The position numbers and the translations under genes are program-made. A model generated the notes under the pieces. The model saw only the letters and a list, made by a program, of their open reading frames with translations. It was not told where the DNA came from and did no database searches. This document shows, piece after piece, positions 7,657 through 16,393 of a DNA stretch of 52,176 nucleotides (its first letter is position 1; the number at the start of each line of letters is the position of its first letter). This stretch comes from Levilactobacillus hammesii DSM 16381 (GTDB lineage Bacteria; Bacillota; Bacilli; Lactobacillales; Lactobacillaceae): NCBI RefSeq assembly GCF_001434395.1, contig NZ_AZFS01000064.1:221633-273808 (forward strand). Direction: 5' to 3'.

Positions 7657-7704
7657 AAGCGACATGCCAACTAACCGTTCGGGCTAATTGGCATGTCGCT
7701 TTCT
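7657..7704 (+). terminator. Duplicated hairpin, copy of 4790-4834
   Basis: The same perfect arms AAGCGACATGCCAA / TTGGCATGTCGCTT as at 4790-4834, with one loop difference. It may now help terminate the convergent LysR gene. Between 7330 and 7500 I see no gene. Confidence 0.65.
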
Positions 7705-7762
7705 ATATTCTGAAAAAGCCGTTTTTTAGCCAATATGGCCCACTTGCGTTGATGACGATTAA

Positions 7763-8638
7763 CTATTTCGGCCATACGGCTATTAATTGTGAAATGATCG
7801 GTTGAACCCGGTTCCTTTCGGTATGCCGGTACAGGGCATAGATGGGCATCTGCCCCGCAGAATCACTAATGGGGAGACAGACACGACTATCGTTAGCTGT
7901 GTCTTGTTGGGGAAGCGTTTCATCGAAGCCGGAAATGTTAGTGCTGAAATAAGGGAAGTCAGCATATTTGGTGATTTCAGTCAGTGCGGTGCGTTGTTCC
8001 TGATAGAAAAAATTAGCATTGGGAATGTTCGCTTGAATGATCTTACGCCATGGACCAATATCATTAAGAACGACGAAGCTGAGGCCTTTGAGTTCCGCAA
8101 AAGTGATGGTTGTCTGATTGGCCTGAAACATGAACTGGTTAAGATTTACAGCCAAACGTTCAGTGCCAATGTATTGGGAGTCAATCGTCTCGGTACTTAA
8201 GGGGTGATTGGAAAAGACAAGCGAATAGTCATTAGCCTTCAGGCCGGTGATGAGTTGAGATTCAGGCACAGACTGGGGTGGTAATCGTGTATTAGTGGGA
8301 AGCTGAGAGTGGATGTTACGTAAAACGATCAAGGGCCCGGGAATACTAGTGGCGAGGGTACAGATATACTGGCTACGTTCAAAGTTGCGGACACGTTCCA
8401 CAGCTTGCTGGGTCGCGGTTAATAAGGCTGCTGCCTCTTTGACCGCCAGCTGTCCTGTCGGGGTCAGAGATAAATGGTTAGGTTGGCGAACAAAGAGTTG
8501 GACATCCCAGTCGGCTTCTAACTTCTGCATGCCACGGGTAATCGTTGGCTGGGTCACGTTGAGGGCCGCCGCCGTTTTGGCTAGGGTACCGGTCTGTGCA
8601 AAGGTGACCAGTTCTTCTAGTAAATAATTTTCAATCAT
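7763..8638 (-). CDS. LysR-family transcriptional regulator
   Basis: A 291-residue LysR-type regulator. Residues 1-60 hold the winged helix-turn-helix (TGTLAKTAAALNVTQPTITR followed by QKLE), and the remainder is a periplasmic-binding-protein-like effector domain. I chose the start MIENYLLEEL because AGGAGG precedes it by seven bases; a longer in-frame form has no such signal. It is divergent from two aldo/keto reductase genes. The intergenic region contains a palindrome of the LysR T-N11-A type, so it probably controls them and perhaps itself. The effector is unknown; a carbonyl compound is a reasonable guess from the neighbours. Confidence 0.9.
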   Translation of the reverse strand: MIENYLLEELVTFAQTGTLAKTAAALNVTQPTITRGMQKLEADWDVQLFVRQPNHLSLTPTGQLAVKEAAALLTATQQAVERVRNFERSQYICTLATSIPGPLIVLRNIHSQLPTNTRLPPQSVPESQLITGLKANDYSLVFSNHPLSTETIDSQYIGTERLAVNLNQFMFQANQTTITFAELKGLSFVVLNDIGPWRKIIQANIPNANFFYQEQRTALTEITKYADFPYFSTNISGFDETLPQQDTANDSRVCLPISDSAGQMPIYALYRHTERNRVQPIISQLIAVWPK

Positions 8639-8837
8639 AAGTTTCCTCCTAGGGAAATGACGAGCCAAGCTTACCTTTTAGTGGGTACTGTACTTTAAAG
8701 TGGTCTCTTGTTAGAAGTATTTCTGAACTGTATACCGTAATAGGCATCAAGCCAGTAATCGTGGATTATGGAGAAAGATGGGCGTTAAGCTTGCGGTCGG
8801 TTGACGTGATTGGTCAGGACTAAAGGTAACCAGCCTC

Positions 8838-8858
8838 AGTATACGCTATTCGTATACT
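8838..8858. promoter_or_regulatory. Palindromic operator between LysR gene and aldo/keto reductases
   Basis: Perfect inverted repeat AGTATACG / CGTATACT separated by five bases, containing ATAC-N7-GTAT, which fits a LysR-type box. It sits in the 303-base divergent region 8639-8941, where I see no gene. Confidence 0.6.
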
Positions 8859-8941
8859 AGCATGAGTAAGTAGTAATTTTCAAACGATTGGTTTGGGACT
8901 AAAGTGAACTTATTCAAAAGATGAAAGGAAGTATCACGACT

Positions 8942-9811
8942 ATGACGATTGTCCCAACAGTTAAATTGAATGACGGTGTAGAGATGCCACAATTAGGCTT
9001 TGGTGTTTTTCAGGTGCCTGATTTGGCACAATGTGAAGATGCCGTGAGTTCAGCTCTGGAAGCTGGTTATCGGTTGCTGGACACCGCAACGGCCTACCGT
9101 AATGAGGAGGCTGTCGGTCGAGCCATCAAGAAGAGTAGCGTTTCTCGAGATGACCTCTTTGTCACCTCTAAGCTATGGGTATCCGATTTTACTTATGATC
9201 GGGCGAAACAGGGAATTGACGCCTCATTGCGTCGTTTAAACCTGGATTACCTTGATCTATACCTGTTACATCAGCCTTATGGGGACACAATGGGGGCCTG
9301 GCGTGCGCTTGAAGAGGCACAGCAGGCCGGTAAAATTCGGTCAATCGGGGTCTCCAACTTCTATGCAGACCAACTAAAAAATCTAGAATTAACGATGAAT
9401 GTGACCCCGGCTGTTAACCAGATTGAAGTCAATCCGTGGTATCAACAGCCCGCGGAAGTTCAGTTTAACCAGACTGAGAATGTTCGGGTCGAGGCCTGGG
9501 CCCCGTTTGCTGAGGGAAAGCACGGGATCTTCACGAATGAGACGATTCAGGCCATCGCGCAGTCTCATGGCAAAACGGTGGGGCAAGTCATTCTTCGTTG
9601 GCTGTTGCAACGGGGAATCACGGTCATTCCCAAGTCCGTTCACCGTGAACGGATGGTGGAGAACCTAAACGTCTTTGATTTTGAGTTGACGGCTGATGAG
9701 CTAGCCGTGATGGCCGGTTTAGACCGTCAGGAGAGTCAGTTCTTTGACCACCGTGATCCGCAGACAATTGAACAAATTTTTGGCTCTAGCTTAAGACAAT
9801 TAAAGGAGTAA
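8942..9811 (+). CDS. Aldo/keto reductase
   Basis: A 289-residue NADPH-dependent aldo/keto reductase with a complete catalytic tetrad: D47 and Y52 (LLDTATAYRNE), K77 (TSKLW) and H110 (LLHQP). GVSNF and the C-terminal IPKSVH (cofactor phosphate binding) are also present. It is likely a cytoplasmic (beta/alpha)8 enzyme reducing aldehydes or ketones; the substrate cannot be read from the sequence. The start MTIVPTVKLN has GAAAGGAAG about eleven bases upstream and gives the usual family length. It is followed after seven bases by a second reductase, so both form an operon opposite the LysR gene. Confidence 0.93.
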   Translation: MTIVPTVKLNDGVEMPQLGFGVFQVPDLAQCEDAVSSALEAGYRLLDTATAYRNEEAVGRAIKKSSVSRDDLFVTSKLWVSDFTYDRAKQGIDASLRRLNLDYLDLYLLHQPYGDTMGAWRALEEAQQAGKIRSIGVSNFYADQLKNLELTMNVTPAVNQIEVNPWYQQPAEVQFNQTENVRVEAWAPFAEGKHGIFTNETIQAIAQSHGKTVGQVILRWLLQRGITVIPKSVHRERMVENLNVFDFELTADELAVMAGLDRQESQFFDHRDPQTIEQIFGSSLRQLKE

Positions 9812-9818
9812 TCGCAAG

Positions 9819-10676
9819 ATGACACCAACAATTAATTTAAATGATGGCAACAAAATCCCAGCAATTGGGTTTGGTACTTTTCAAATTCCCAACGATGGTT
9901 CAACTTATGCGGCAGTGACTGAGGCATTAAAGGCGGGGTATCGACACATTGATACGGCCGTTGCTTACTTCAATGAAGCCGAGGTTGGTCGTGCCATCAA
10001 GGACAGTGGGATTCCGCGTGATCAAATCTGGGTAACCAGTAAGCTTTGGCTACAAGATTTCGGTTACGATCCGGCGAAGCGGGCAATTGACTTATCGCTG
10101 CGGAAGACGGGCTTAGATTACTTGGATCTTTACCTAATTCACCAACCCTATGGGGATGTTCCGGGGGCTTGGCGCGCGATGGAGGAAGCACAACGGGATG
10201 GCAAGCTGAAATCTATTGGCGTTTCCAACATGACCCCTAAAATTTGGCAAAGCTTCGTGCCCCAATTTAAGGTCATGCCCGCTGTTAACCAAGTTGAATT
10301 TAATCCGTACTTCCAGCAAAAGGAAATTCGGAAAATTATGGCGGCGGATGACGTTAGGTTAGAAGCCTGGGCCCCACTAGGACAAGGGGACCAAACGCTG
10401 ATGAATGATCCGGTTATTGCTAAAATAGCTGCAGCACACCATAAGAATGCTGGTCAAATTATTTTGCGGTTTGAAAACCAACTGGGTGTGATTGTATTTC
10501 CAAAATCCGTTCATGCTGAACGAATCAAAAGTAATTTAAATATCTTTGACTTCACGTTGAATCCTGAAGAAATGGCCCAAATGGCGGCTTTGGATAAAGG
10601 AAAAGGTAAACATGATCCGGATGCTCCGGGTGTCGTGGAGATGTTAAGTGCTTATGATGTTCACGCGAATGATTAA
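9819..10676 (+). CDS. Aldo/keto reductase (second copy)
   Basis: A 285-residue aldo/keto reductase paralogous to the preceding gene. The tetrad residues are D45 and Y50 (HIDTAVAYFNE), K75 (TSKLW) and H108 (LIHQPYG); GVSNM and FPKSVH are present. The ribosome binding site AAAGGAG overlaps the end of the upstream gene. Paired, diverged copies suggest complementary substrates in carbonyl detoxification or redox balancing. The C-terminus lacks the FFDHRDP segment found in its upstream neighbour and in the pseudogene near 40.3 kb. Confidence 0.93.
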   Translation: MTPTINLNDGNKIPAIGFGTFQIPNDGSTYAAVTEALKAGYRHIDTAVAYFNEAEVGRAIKDSGIPRDQIWVTSKLWLQDFGYDPAKRAIDLSLRKTGLDYLDLYLIHQPYGDVPGAWRAMEEAQRDGKLKSIGVSNMTPKIWQSFVPQFKVMPAVNQVEFNPYFQQKEIRKIMAADDVRLEAWAPLGQGDQTLMNDPVIAKIAAAHHKNAGQIILRFENQLGVIVFPKSVHAERIKSNLNIFDFTLNPEEMAQMAALDKGKGKHDPDAPGVVEMLSAYDVHAND

Positions 10677-10756
10677 GCGCGTGAAGTGTTGGAAAAATGG
10701 TCGAATGAGGATCTAGACGCCTTCTGTTCCACGTTTCGGTGCCACAATGGCAAAAA

Positions 10757-10798
10757 TAAAAACGACTCTTTCAGAGAGATTCTGAAAGGGTCGTTTTG
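10757..10798 (+). terminator. Terminator of the aldo/keto reductase operon
   Basis: Arms AAAACGACTCTTTCAG / CTGAAAGGGTCGTTTT with one G-T pair and a seven-base loop; the TTTT is part of the arm. Confidence 0.75.
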
Positions 10799-10856
10799 AG
10801 TTATGTCCCAATCCCTTTGAATATAGAAATGGGATGTGAGACCTGAAAATTATGCG

Positions 10857-10898
10857 TAAAAAAACGCGGTGGGGATAGAATCCCAACCGCGTTCGATT
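10857..10898 (-). terminator. Terminator of the amidase gene
   Basis: AACGCGGT...GGGAT / ATCCCAACCGCGTT. On the minus strand it ends in seven T, just after the amidase stop codon. Confidence 0.85.
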
Positions 10899-10905
10899 TT
10901 AAAAT

Positions 10906-11988
10906 TTAGTTGCTACTAGAACTTGCGCTGACGCTGGAGTCGCTAGCAGATGATGACGATGATGATGCGGCGTTGGAACTTGCGCTGGCACTCGTAGCCG
11001 TTGCGGTCGTTTCCGTTGGCACATCCTTAACGCCGGTCAGATTACCGGAGTAAACCCAGTAACGGGTCTTGCTCGTGGTGTTCTTAGAAGTCTTGATCCG
11101 GTACCAAGTGGTGCCAGAGCTCTTCTTGGCCACCATGTCGATGTAGTAGGTCTTCCCAACCTTAGGGGAGATCTTTGACCAACTTTGGCGACTGGCGTTC
11201 TTGTTGGCGCCCTTAACGTGGTTGTACAGGTAGTACTTGGTGTACTTGCTGCTCAACTTAGCTTGCTTATCAACGGACGTGTAAGTGGCATTAACTAACT
11301 TGGTGTGCTTAACGTTCATCCCATTGTAGTACTTCTTAACCATCTGGTAGAAGGCAGCCATGGTGTATTTCTGACCAAAGTACTTCTTACCGGTGGCAGA
11401 GTAGTAACCAACTGGGTCGGTATGCGACGAACCACCGAGATGGGAGGCCACGGAACCGTGGGACCAAACCGTTCCCTTACCGTCGTAGGCGGCATCGTTA
11501 GGCTTCAAGTTGTACTTGTTCAGCAGGTAAGCCGTGTACCAAGCCGCGTTAGCAACTTCGTGGGCAAAGGCAGACTTGCTGTGGACTTCAACCTGTTCGA
11601 ACTGAACAAAACGGGCATTTCCAGGGAAGCCAACTCCCCAAGCCAGGTAATCGGTATTGGCAATGTTGATAATCCGGGAACCATCAACGAAACTGTGAAC
11701 GAAGGCGTTGTTGTAATTACGCTTCATATAGGCAATTTCATTGTAGATCGTTGAAGATGGATTAGCCGTTTCGTGAATGACAACCCCTTCAGGCTTGGCC
11801 TTACCATGACGATATTTGTTCTTTGGAAAACCATTCCAAATGGATTTGGTCACCTTAGCAGGCTTAATATTTTTGTTACTAATATAATCGTTCACTTTGG
11901 AGCTCGCGTTAGCCGTGGTTGTGTTGCTGACACCGAGAATGCCCACAACGCCCAAGGCGGCCAGTGCGGTTAAAACTACTTTATGCAT
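10906..11988 (-). CDS. Secreted N-acetylmuramoyl-L-alanine amidase
   Basis: A 360-residue exported cell-wall hydrolase. A signal peptide (about residues 1-30, ending near ANA) is followed by an amidase_2 (peptidoglycan-recognition-type) domain at about 60-220, with the zinc-ligand motifs VVIHETA and SHTDP and the fold marker HSFVDG. Next comes a GW/SH3-like wall-binding segment (about 225-320: YYLYNHVKG, YYIDMVAKK, YWVYSGNL) and a tail of Ser/Ala repeats. It would cleave the amide between MurNAc and L-Ala, in autolysis or turnover. The start MHKVVLTALA follows AGGGTGAAG; a start five codons earlier has worse spacing. Monocistronic. Confidence 0.88.
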   Translation of the reverse strand: MHKVVLTALAALGVVGILGVSNTTTANASSKVNDYISNKNIKPAKVTKSIWNGFPKNKYRHGKAKPEGVVIHETANPSSTIYNEIAYMKRNYNNAFVHSFVDGSRIINIANTDYLAWGVGFPGNARFVQFEQVEVHSKSAFAHEVANAAWYTAYLLNKYNLKPNDAAYDGKGTVWSHGSVASHLGGSSHTDPVGYYSATGKKYFGQKYTMAAFYQMVKKYYNGMNVKHTKLVNATYTSVDKQAKLSSKYTKYYLYNHVKGANKNASRQSWSKISPKVGKTYYIDMVAKKSSGTTWYRIKTSKNTTSKTRYWVYSGNLTGVKDVPTETTATATSASASSNAASSSSSSASDSSVSASSSSN

Positions 11989-12218
11989 CTTCACCCTGAT
12001 CATCCCTCAAATCTTTTTTATTCATGTGACGACCTGATGTGGTCGCTCAGTCGATATTCTTCGTTATCAACTATATACATTATCGGGGGCCGCGACAACC
12101 GTCGGACGGGGCTTCCCTTGTAATATTACGAGGTTAATAACGATGCTGACGGGATTTGTTCAGGGTGTTTTCAAATACATTAAAAGTTAACGACACCTGT
12201 AATGTGGCTGTAACATTG

Positions 12219-12722
12219 CTATGACAGCGGTTTCTGGCTGTCAGCGGCCCAATTTTGTCGGCGGGGATCGATGTGAAGCTTCTGCTGACATTCGGGACAC
12301 AAGCCGTAGACTTCGACGTGATTGCTTGTGATGAGGTAGCCAGTCTGCGCCGCGGCCTCGTCGTTAAGACGCTGTTCGATCTGTGGAAAGTCCGGGGCAA
12401 AGACATCCGTAATCTTGCCACAGTTTTCGCAGATGACGTGGTAGTGGGGACGTCCATAGAAGTCATAGCGCAGGCCACCATTATCGTTTGGCAGTTCAAT
12501 CACCACGCCCAGATCGACCAGTAGGTTCAGCGTGTTGTAGACCGTCGCCATACTGAGGTTCGGCAGCTGGCTAGCTAAGGCGTTAAAGATGGTGTCCACC
12601 GAGGGATGATTGTGATGCGTGACCAGATAGGTCAAAATAATCTGTCGCTGCGGGGTGACCCGCACGTGATGATCCTTCAAGGTCTGCAAGGCTTGCTTTA
12701 AAAGTTGTTGCTGATTTGCCAT
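12219..12722 (-). CDS. perR: Fur-family regulator, PerR type
   Basis: A 167-residue Fur-family repressor. The winged helix lies at about residues 20-80 and the dimerisation domain follows. Residues matching the peroxide-sensing site of B. subtilis PerR (H37, D85, H91, H93, D104) are all present at +2: H39, D87, H93, H95 and D106. Two CxxC pairs (C98/C101, C142/C145) would bind structural zinc. The aspartate at 106 favours PerR over Fur. AAGGAGGG precedes the ATG. It is divergent from two metal transporter genes, and a PerR-box-like sequence lies between them. The subfamily call is an inference from residues. Confidence 0.85.
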   Translation of the reverse strand: MANQQQLLKQALQTLKDHHVRVTPQRQIILTYLVTHHNHPSVDTIFNALASQLPNLSMATVYNTLNLLVDLGVVIELPNDNGGLRYDFYGRPHYHVICENCGKITDVFAPDFPQIEQRLNDEAAAQTGYLITSNHVEVYGLCPECQQKLHIDPRRQNWAADSQKPLS

Positions 12723-12919
12723 GATAATCCCTCCTTTTACGTGAGCGTTTTTTTACTTTCTTATTTGTAATCACTCTAGTTTGCCTCTATTAAACCACAT
12801 TTTGGCAATACTTCCAGTTTTATGCCTCAACTTCGAATCCCAGTGTCCTGAATTGAAAGACTTGCAATTTTAGAGTTTACTTTTAGGGGAAGTCTGAGTA
12901 CAATGGATTTGTTAGTAGA

Positions 12920-12934
12920 TAATAATGATTCTAA
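12920..12934. promoter_or_regulatory. PerR-box-like operator
   Basis: TAATAATGATTCTAA matches 12 of the 14 defined positions of the 15-base PerR box (TTATAATNATTATAA). It lies between the divergent perR-like gene and the VIT transporter operon (gap 12723-13153, where I see no gene). An inverted repeat CCACATTT / AAATGTGG at about 12990-13041 lies in the same gap. Confidence 0.5.
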
Positions 12935-13153
12935 ATTAGATTAACAATTTTGCGTAGAATCACCGCGTAAACACATTTTAAAAGCATACCACATTTTGAC
13001 AGCGGTTTGCTGGTAGTGGTTCAGTTTATCCTGAAATGTGGTGGCGAATCCGGGAAAAATTGCGAGTCGTATCATTATTTAGTTTGTGTCACCTAACTTT
13101 TATTTATAAGAGTGTTAAGATGAGAGATGGACATAATCTGGGGGTAGATATTG

Positions 13154-13840
13154 ATGAAAAATGAGAAGAAAAAGGCAACGTTGGCGCAACGCATCAACGT
13201 GTTGCGGGCCAGCGTGATGGGGGCCAATGATGGCATCTTGTCCGTTGCTGGGATTGTTGTGGGGGTTGCCGGTGCGGCCACCAGTAGTTTTGCGATCTTT
13301 ATTTCAGGGATCGCGGGGATGATTGCCGGCACGGTTTCCATGGCCATGGGCGAGTACGTCTCGGTGAATGCTGAGAAGGATGCGCAACGAAAGGCCATTG
13401 AGACCCAAACCGTTGCCTTGGATAATGATTATGAAGGGGAATTCACGTTTGTTCGTGATAAATACTTAGCTAGTGGGATTCGCCCAGAGTTGGCCGATCA
13501 AGCGGCCAAGGAAATGATGAGCGAGGATCCCTTGAAGACCACCGTTCGTGAACGGTTTGGTTTTAATGTTGGGGAATACACCAACCCTTATTCGGCGGCG
13601 ATTGCGTCCATGATTTCCTTTCCTACCGGCTCAATCCTGCCGTTAGTGTCCATTACGTTGCTGCCCGAGCAGTGGCGGATTCTGGGGACCTTTATCGCCG
13701 TGATCATTGCGTTGTCGATCACGGGTTATGTGGCGGCAATGTTGGGAAACGCCAACCGCCGCAACGGGACGATGCGGAACGTCATTGCGGGAATCTTAAC
13801 GATGCTGGTCACTTACGGCATTGGGAGTCTATTCGCCTAG
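13154..13840 (+). CDS. VIT1/CCC1-family metal transporter
   Basis: A 228-residue membrane protein of the VIT1/CCC1 family (iron/manganese transport). The family signature is clear: LRASVMGANDGILSVAGIVV in the first helix, SMAMGEYVSV in the second, then a charged cytoplasmic metal-binding loop (about 75-145, with many Glu and Asp), and three C-terminal helices. About five helices in total. It starts at ATG after GGGGGTAG; a TTG one codon earlier is also in frame. It is followed after 15 bases by a related gene, so a heteromeric or paired function is possible. The adjacent PerR-like gene and box suggest control by iron, manganese or peroxide. Confidence 0.9.
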   Translation: MKNEKKKATLAQRINVLRASVMGANDGILSVAGIVVGVAGAATSSFAIFISGIAGMIAGTVSMAMGEYVSVNAEKDAQRKAIETQTVALDNDYEGEFTFVRDKYLASGIRPELADQAAKEMMSEDPLKTTVRERFGFNVGEYTNPYSAAIASMISFPTGSILPLVSITLLPEQWRILGTFIAVIIALSITGYVAAMLGNANRRNGTMRNVIAGILTMLVTYGIGSLFA

Positions 13841-13855
13841 AGGGGGGCCAATTCA

Positions 13856-14563
13856 ATGGCAGCTAATGAAGAAGTACGAGTAAAAAAGCAAAAGAAACAA
13901 CAAACGATGAGTGAAAAGTTAAATACGTTACGGGCCGGTGTACTGGGGTCTAACGATGGGATCTTAACCGTTGTTGGGGTGCTATTCAGTGTCGCGGCAG
14001 CTACGAACAATCAATTTACGATCTTTATTGCGGGGCTCTCGGACTTACTGGCGTGTGCCTTCTCTATGGCATCGGGGGAGTACGCTTCCGTCAGCACGCA
14101 GAAGGATACGGAACAAGCCGCCGTGGCTCAGGAAGCCGCGCTGTTAAAGAGCAATTATGCCGATCAAGAAGCCGCGGTTCAACGTTTTTACGAGGAACGG
14201 GGGGTCTCCGCTGACACGTCGCTGGCGATTGCTCAGGATTTGATGCACAAGGATGCTTTGGCAACCGTGGTGAATGTCAAGGAAGACATTCAGCTGGGAC
14301 ATTACATGAATCCCTGGAATGCGGCCTTTTCATCACTGATTGCGGCTTCGCTGGGAGGGGCCTTTCCACTGATTGCCATGAGTCTCTTCTCCACGGCTTG
14401 GCAGTGGCCAGCAACCATCATTTCAGTTTTATTATCCGTGACTTTAACCGGTTTTCTGAGTGCTAAATTAGGACACGGGTTAGTCCGCACAGCGATTATC
14501 AGAAACGTGATTGTGGGAATTATTACCATGCTGATTCACTATTACGTTGGGCAACTCTTCTAA
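13856..14563 (+). CDS. VIT1/CCC1-family metal transporter (second copy)
   Basis: A 235-residue paralogue of the preceding gene, with LRAGVLGSNDGILTVVGVL and SMASGEYASV at the equivalent places and a lysine-rich N-terminus. The metal-binding loop spans about 80-150. AGAGGGGGG stands before the ATG. Tandem VIT genes in one operon occur in lactobacilli; whether they form one complex or handle different metals is not visible here. The direction of transport in bacteria is usually assumed to be efflux. Confidence 0.9.
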   Translation: MAANEEVRVKKQKKQQTMSEKLNTLRAGVLGSNDGILTVVGVLFSVAAATNNQFTIFIAGLSDLLACAFSMASGEYASVSTQKDTEQAAVAQEAALLKSNYADQEAAVQRFYEERGVSADTSLAIAQDLMHKDALATVVNVKEDIQLGHYMNPWNAAFSSLIAASLGGAFPLIAMSLFSTAWQWPATIISVLLSVTLTGFLSAKLGHGLVRTAIIRNVIVGIITMLIHYYVGQLF

Positions 14564-14647
14564 GTGAAATATCGCTGCTTTCTTAGCACATTGCCAGATT
14601 CCTAGTGTACAATGGGCCAATATCTTTTTTGAAAGTGAGGAATTTGG

Positions 14648-16240
14648 TTGAAGCGCAAGATGAGTTTATTTTCTTTAGTCATGCTAACGCTGAGTGCCAT
14701 CATCGGTTCAGGTTGGTTGTTTGGTGCGGGAATGGCCGCACAGATTGCCGGTCCAGCCGCTATCCTATCTTGGATTTTGGGGGCCGTGGTTATCGGCCTG
14801 ATTGCATTGAATTATATTGAACTCGGGACGATGTTCCCAACCAGCGGGGGGATGAGCCAATACGCGGCCTTCTCCCATGGTCCCTTATTGGGATTCGTTG
14901 CGGGTTGGTCGAACTGGCTATCACTACTCACGATCATTCCGATCGAAGCGGTAGCGGCCGTCCAGTATATGAGTTCGTGGCCCTGGGCCTGGGCGAACTG
15001 GACCAGGGGCTTCCTGAAAAATGGGAATATTACCAATCAAGGATTGATGGTCGTCTTCCTGTTTATTTTGGCCTTTACGTTATTGAATTTTTGGTCGGTG
15101 AAGCTGTTGACGCGGTTTACCAGCTTCATTTCGATCTTTAAATTAGGAATTCCTACATTAACGATCATTGTTTTGTTGGCAACGGGATTTGAACCCGGGA
15201 ACTTCGCTCATACCGCGGGCTTTATGCCCAGTGGGAGTGCGGCAATCTTTTCAGCCACCACGGCTGCCGGAATTATCTTCTCGTACAACGCCTTTCAAAC
15301 GACGATTAACATGGGGAATGAGATTGACCATCCAGAGCGGAACATTCTCTGGGGAATCGTGATTGCCTTTGGGATTAGCACGGTGATCTACACCATGCTC
15401 CAGGTGGCCTTCATTGGGGCCGTGCCAGAGGCCAACTTGGCTCATGGGTGGCAGGGGGTTAACTTCCAGTCGCCATTTGCCGATATCGCGATCCTGCTGA
15501 ACCTGGGCTGGCTGTCGACGCTACTGTACCTAGATGCTTTCGTCTCGCCGTTTGGCACGGGGGTCTCCTTCGTGGCAACCACCAGCCGTGCGCTGGCGGC
15601 CATGACCGGGACCAAGCACGTGCCGACGCGGTTGGGTGAAATCAACCGTAAGTACCAGACGCCGCGGCGGGCAATGGTCGTGGACATGTTGCTGGGGGTT
15701 CTACTGGTTGCGGGTTTCCGGAACTGGAGTGCCTTGTCCAACGTGATTTCCACGTCCACGCTAATTGCCTATCTGACCGGACCAGTCACGGTGACGGCCC
15801 TACGCCATCAGGGGCGGGATTTCATTCGGCCGTTCCGGCTGCATGGGATTCACCTGTGGGCGCCATTAGCCTATGTTTTGGCCAGTCTGGCTATTTACTG
15901 GGCGAAGTGGCCAACGACGGTGGAGGTCTTTGGTGTGATCGCCATGGGCTTACTGTGTTATGTGTATTACGAAATTCGTCAACCAGCGGGATGGCACGCT
16001 TTACGGGCCAGTCTTAAGGGAAGTCGCTGGTTGTTAGCCGAAATGATTTGGTTAACCGTGATGTCTTATGCGGGGAGCCATGAGTTTGGCGGGGTGGGCC
16101 AAATTGCCTATCCGCTGGACTTCCTAGTGGTGGCACTGGGCAGCTTGGCTTGTTACTATCTCGGGGTTCATGATGCTTATCGGAGTGAGTCTTTCGACAT
16201 TGCGCGCGAGTTAAATCAGCGCGTGACGGAAGCGGATTAA
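14648..16240 (+). CDS. APC-family amino acid permease
   Basis: A 530-residue transporter with about 12-14 hydrophobic helices. The first helix contains SAIIGSGWLFG, the substrate-binding glycine motif of the APC superfamily. The length and the helix-2 region (AELG-like YIELGTMFPTSGG) recall the YveA aspartate-proton symporter branch, but the substrate is uncertain. The start is TTG (MKRKMSLFSL), with GTGAGG eight bases upstream; an ATG four codons later is possible. Monocistronic, ending at a hairpin shared with the convergent acetyltransferase gene. Confidence 0.88.
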   Translation: MKRKMSLFSLVMLTLSAIIGSGWLFGAGMAAQIAGPAAILSWILGAVVIGLIALNYIELGTMFPTSGGMSQYAAFSHGPLLGFVAGWSNWLSLLTIIPIEAVAAVQYMSSWPWAWANWTRGFLKNGNITNQGLMVVFLFILAFTLLNFWSVKLLTRFTSFISIFKLGIPTLTIIVLLATGFEPGNFAHTAGFMPSGSAAIFSATTAAGIIFSYNAFQTTINMGNEIDHPERNILWGIVIAFGISTVIYTMLQVAFIGAVPEANLAHGWQGVNFQSPFADIAILLNLGWLSTLLYLDAFVSPFGTGVSFVATTSRALAAMTGTKHVPTRLGEINRKYQTPRRAMVVDMLLGVLLVAGFRNWSALSNVISTSTLIAYLTGPVTVTALRHQGRDFIRPFRLHGIHLWAPLAYVLASLAIYWAKWPTTVEVFGVIAMGLLCYVYYEIRQPAGWHALRASLKGSRWLLAEMIWLTVMSYAGSHEFGGVGQIAYPLDFLVVALGSLACYYLGVHDAYRSESFDIARELNQRVTEAD

Positions 16241-16343
16241 GGGGAATGTTCAGCGGTGCCGCTACAACGCTTAGTAAGGGACCCATTCGGTTGGGGCTAA
16301 GAGTTGAAAGGGTGGCTCAGAGTTGAACGTTCAAAAAATGTAT

Positions 16344-16389
16344 AAAAATGCCTTTAGATCAGCCATAAGTGGTGGTCTAAAGGCATTTT
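16344..16389. terminator. Bidirectional terminator
   Basis: Arms AAAATGCCTTTAGA(T) / (G)TCTAAAGGCATTTT around a loop with a further short pairing; it stands between convergent genes. Confidence 0.75.
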
Positions 16390-16393
16390 GTGT

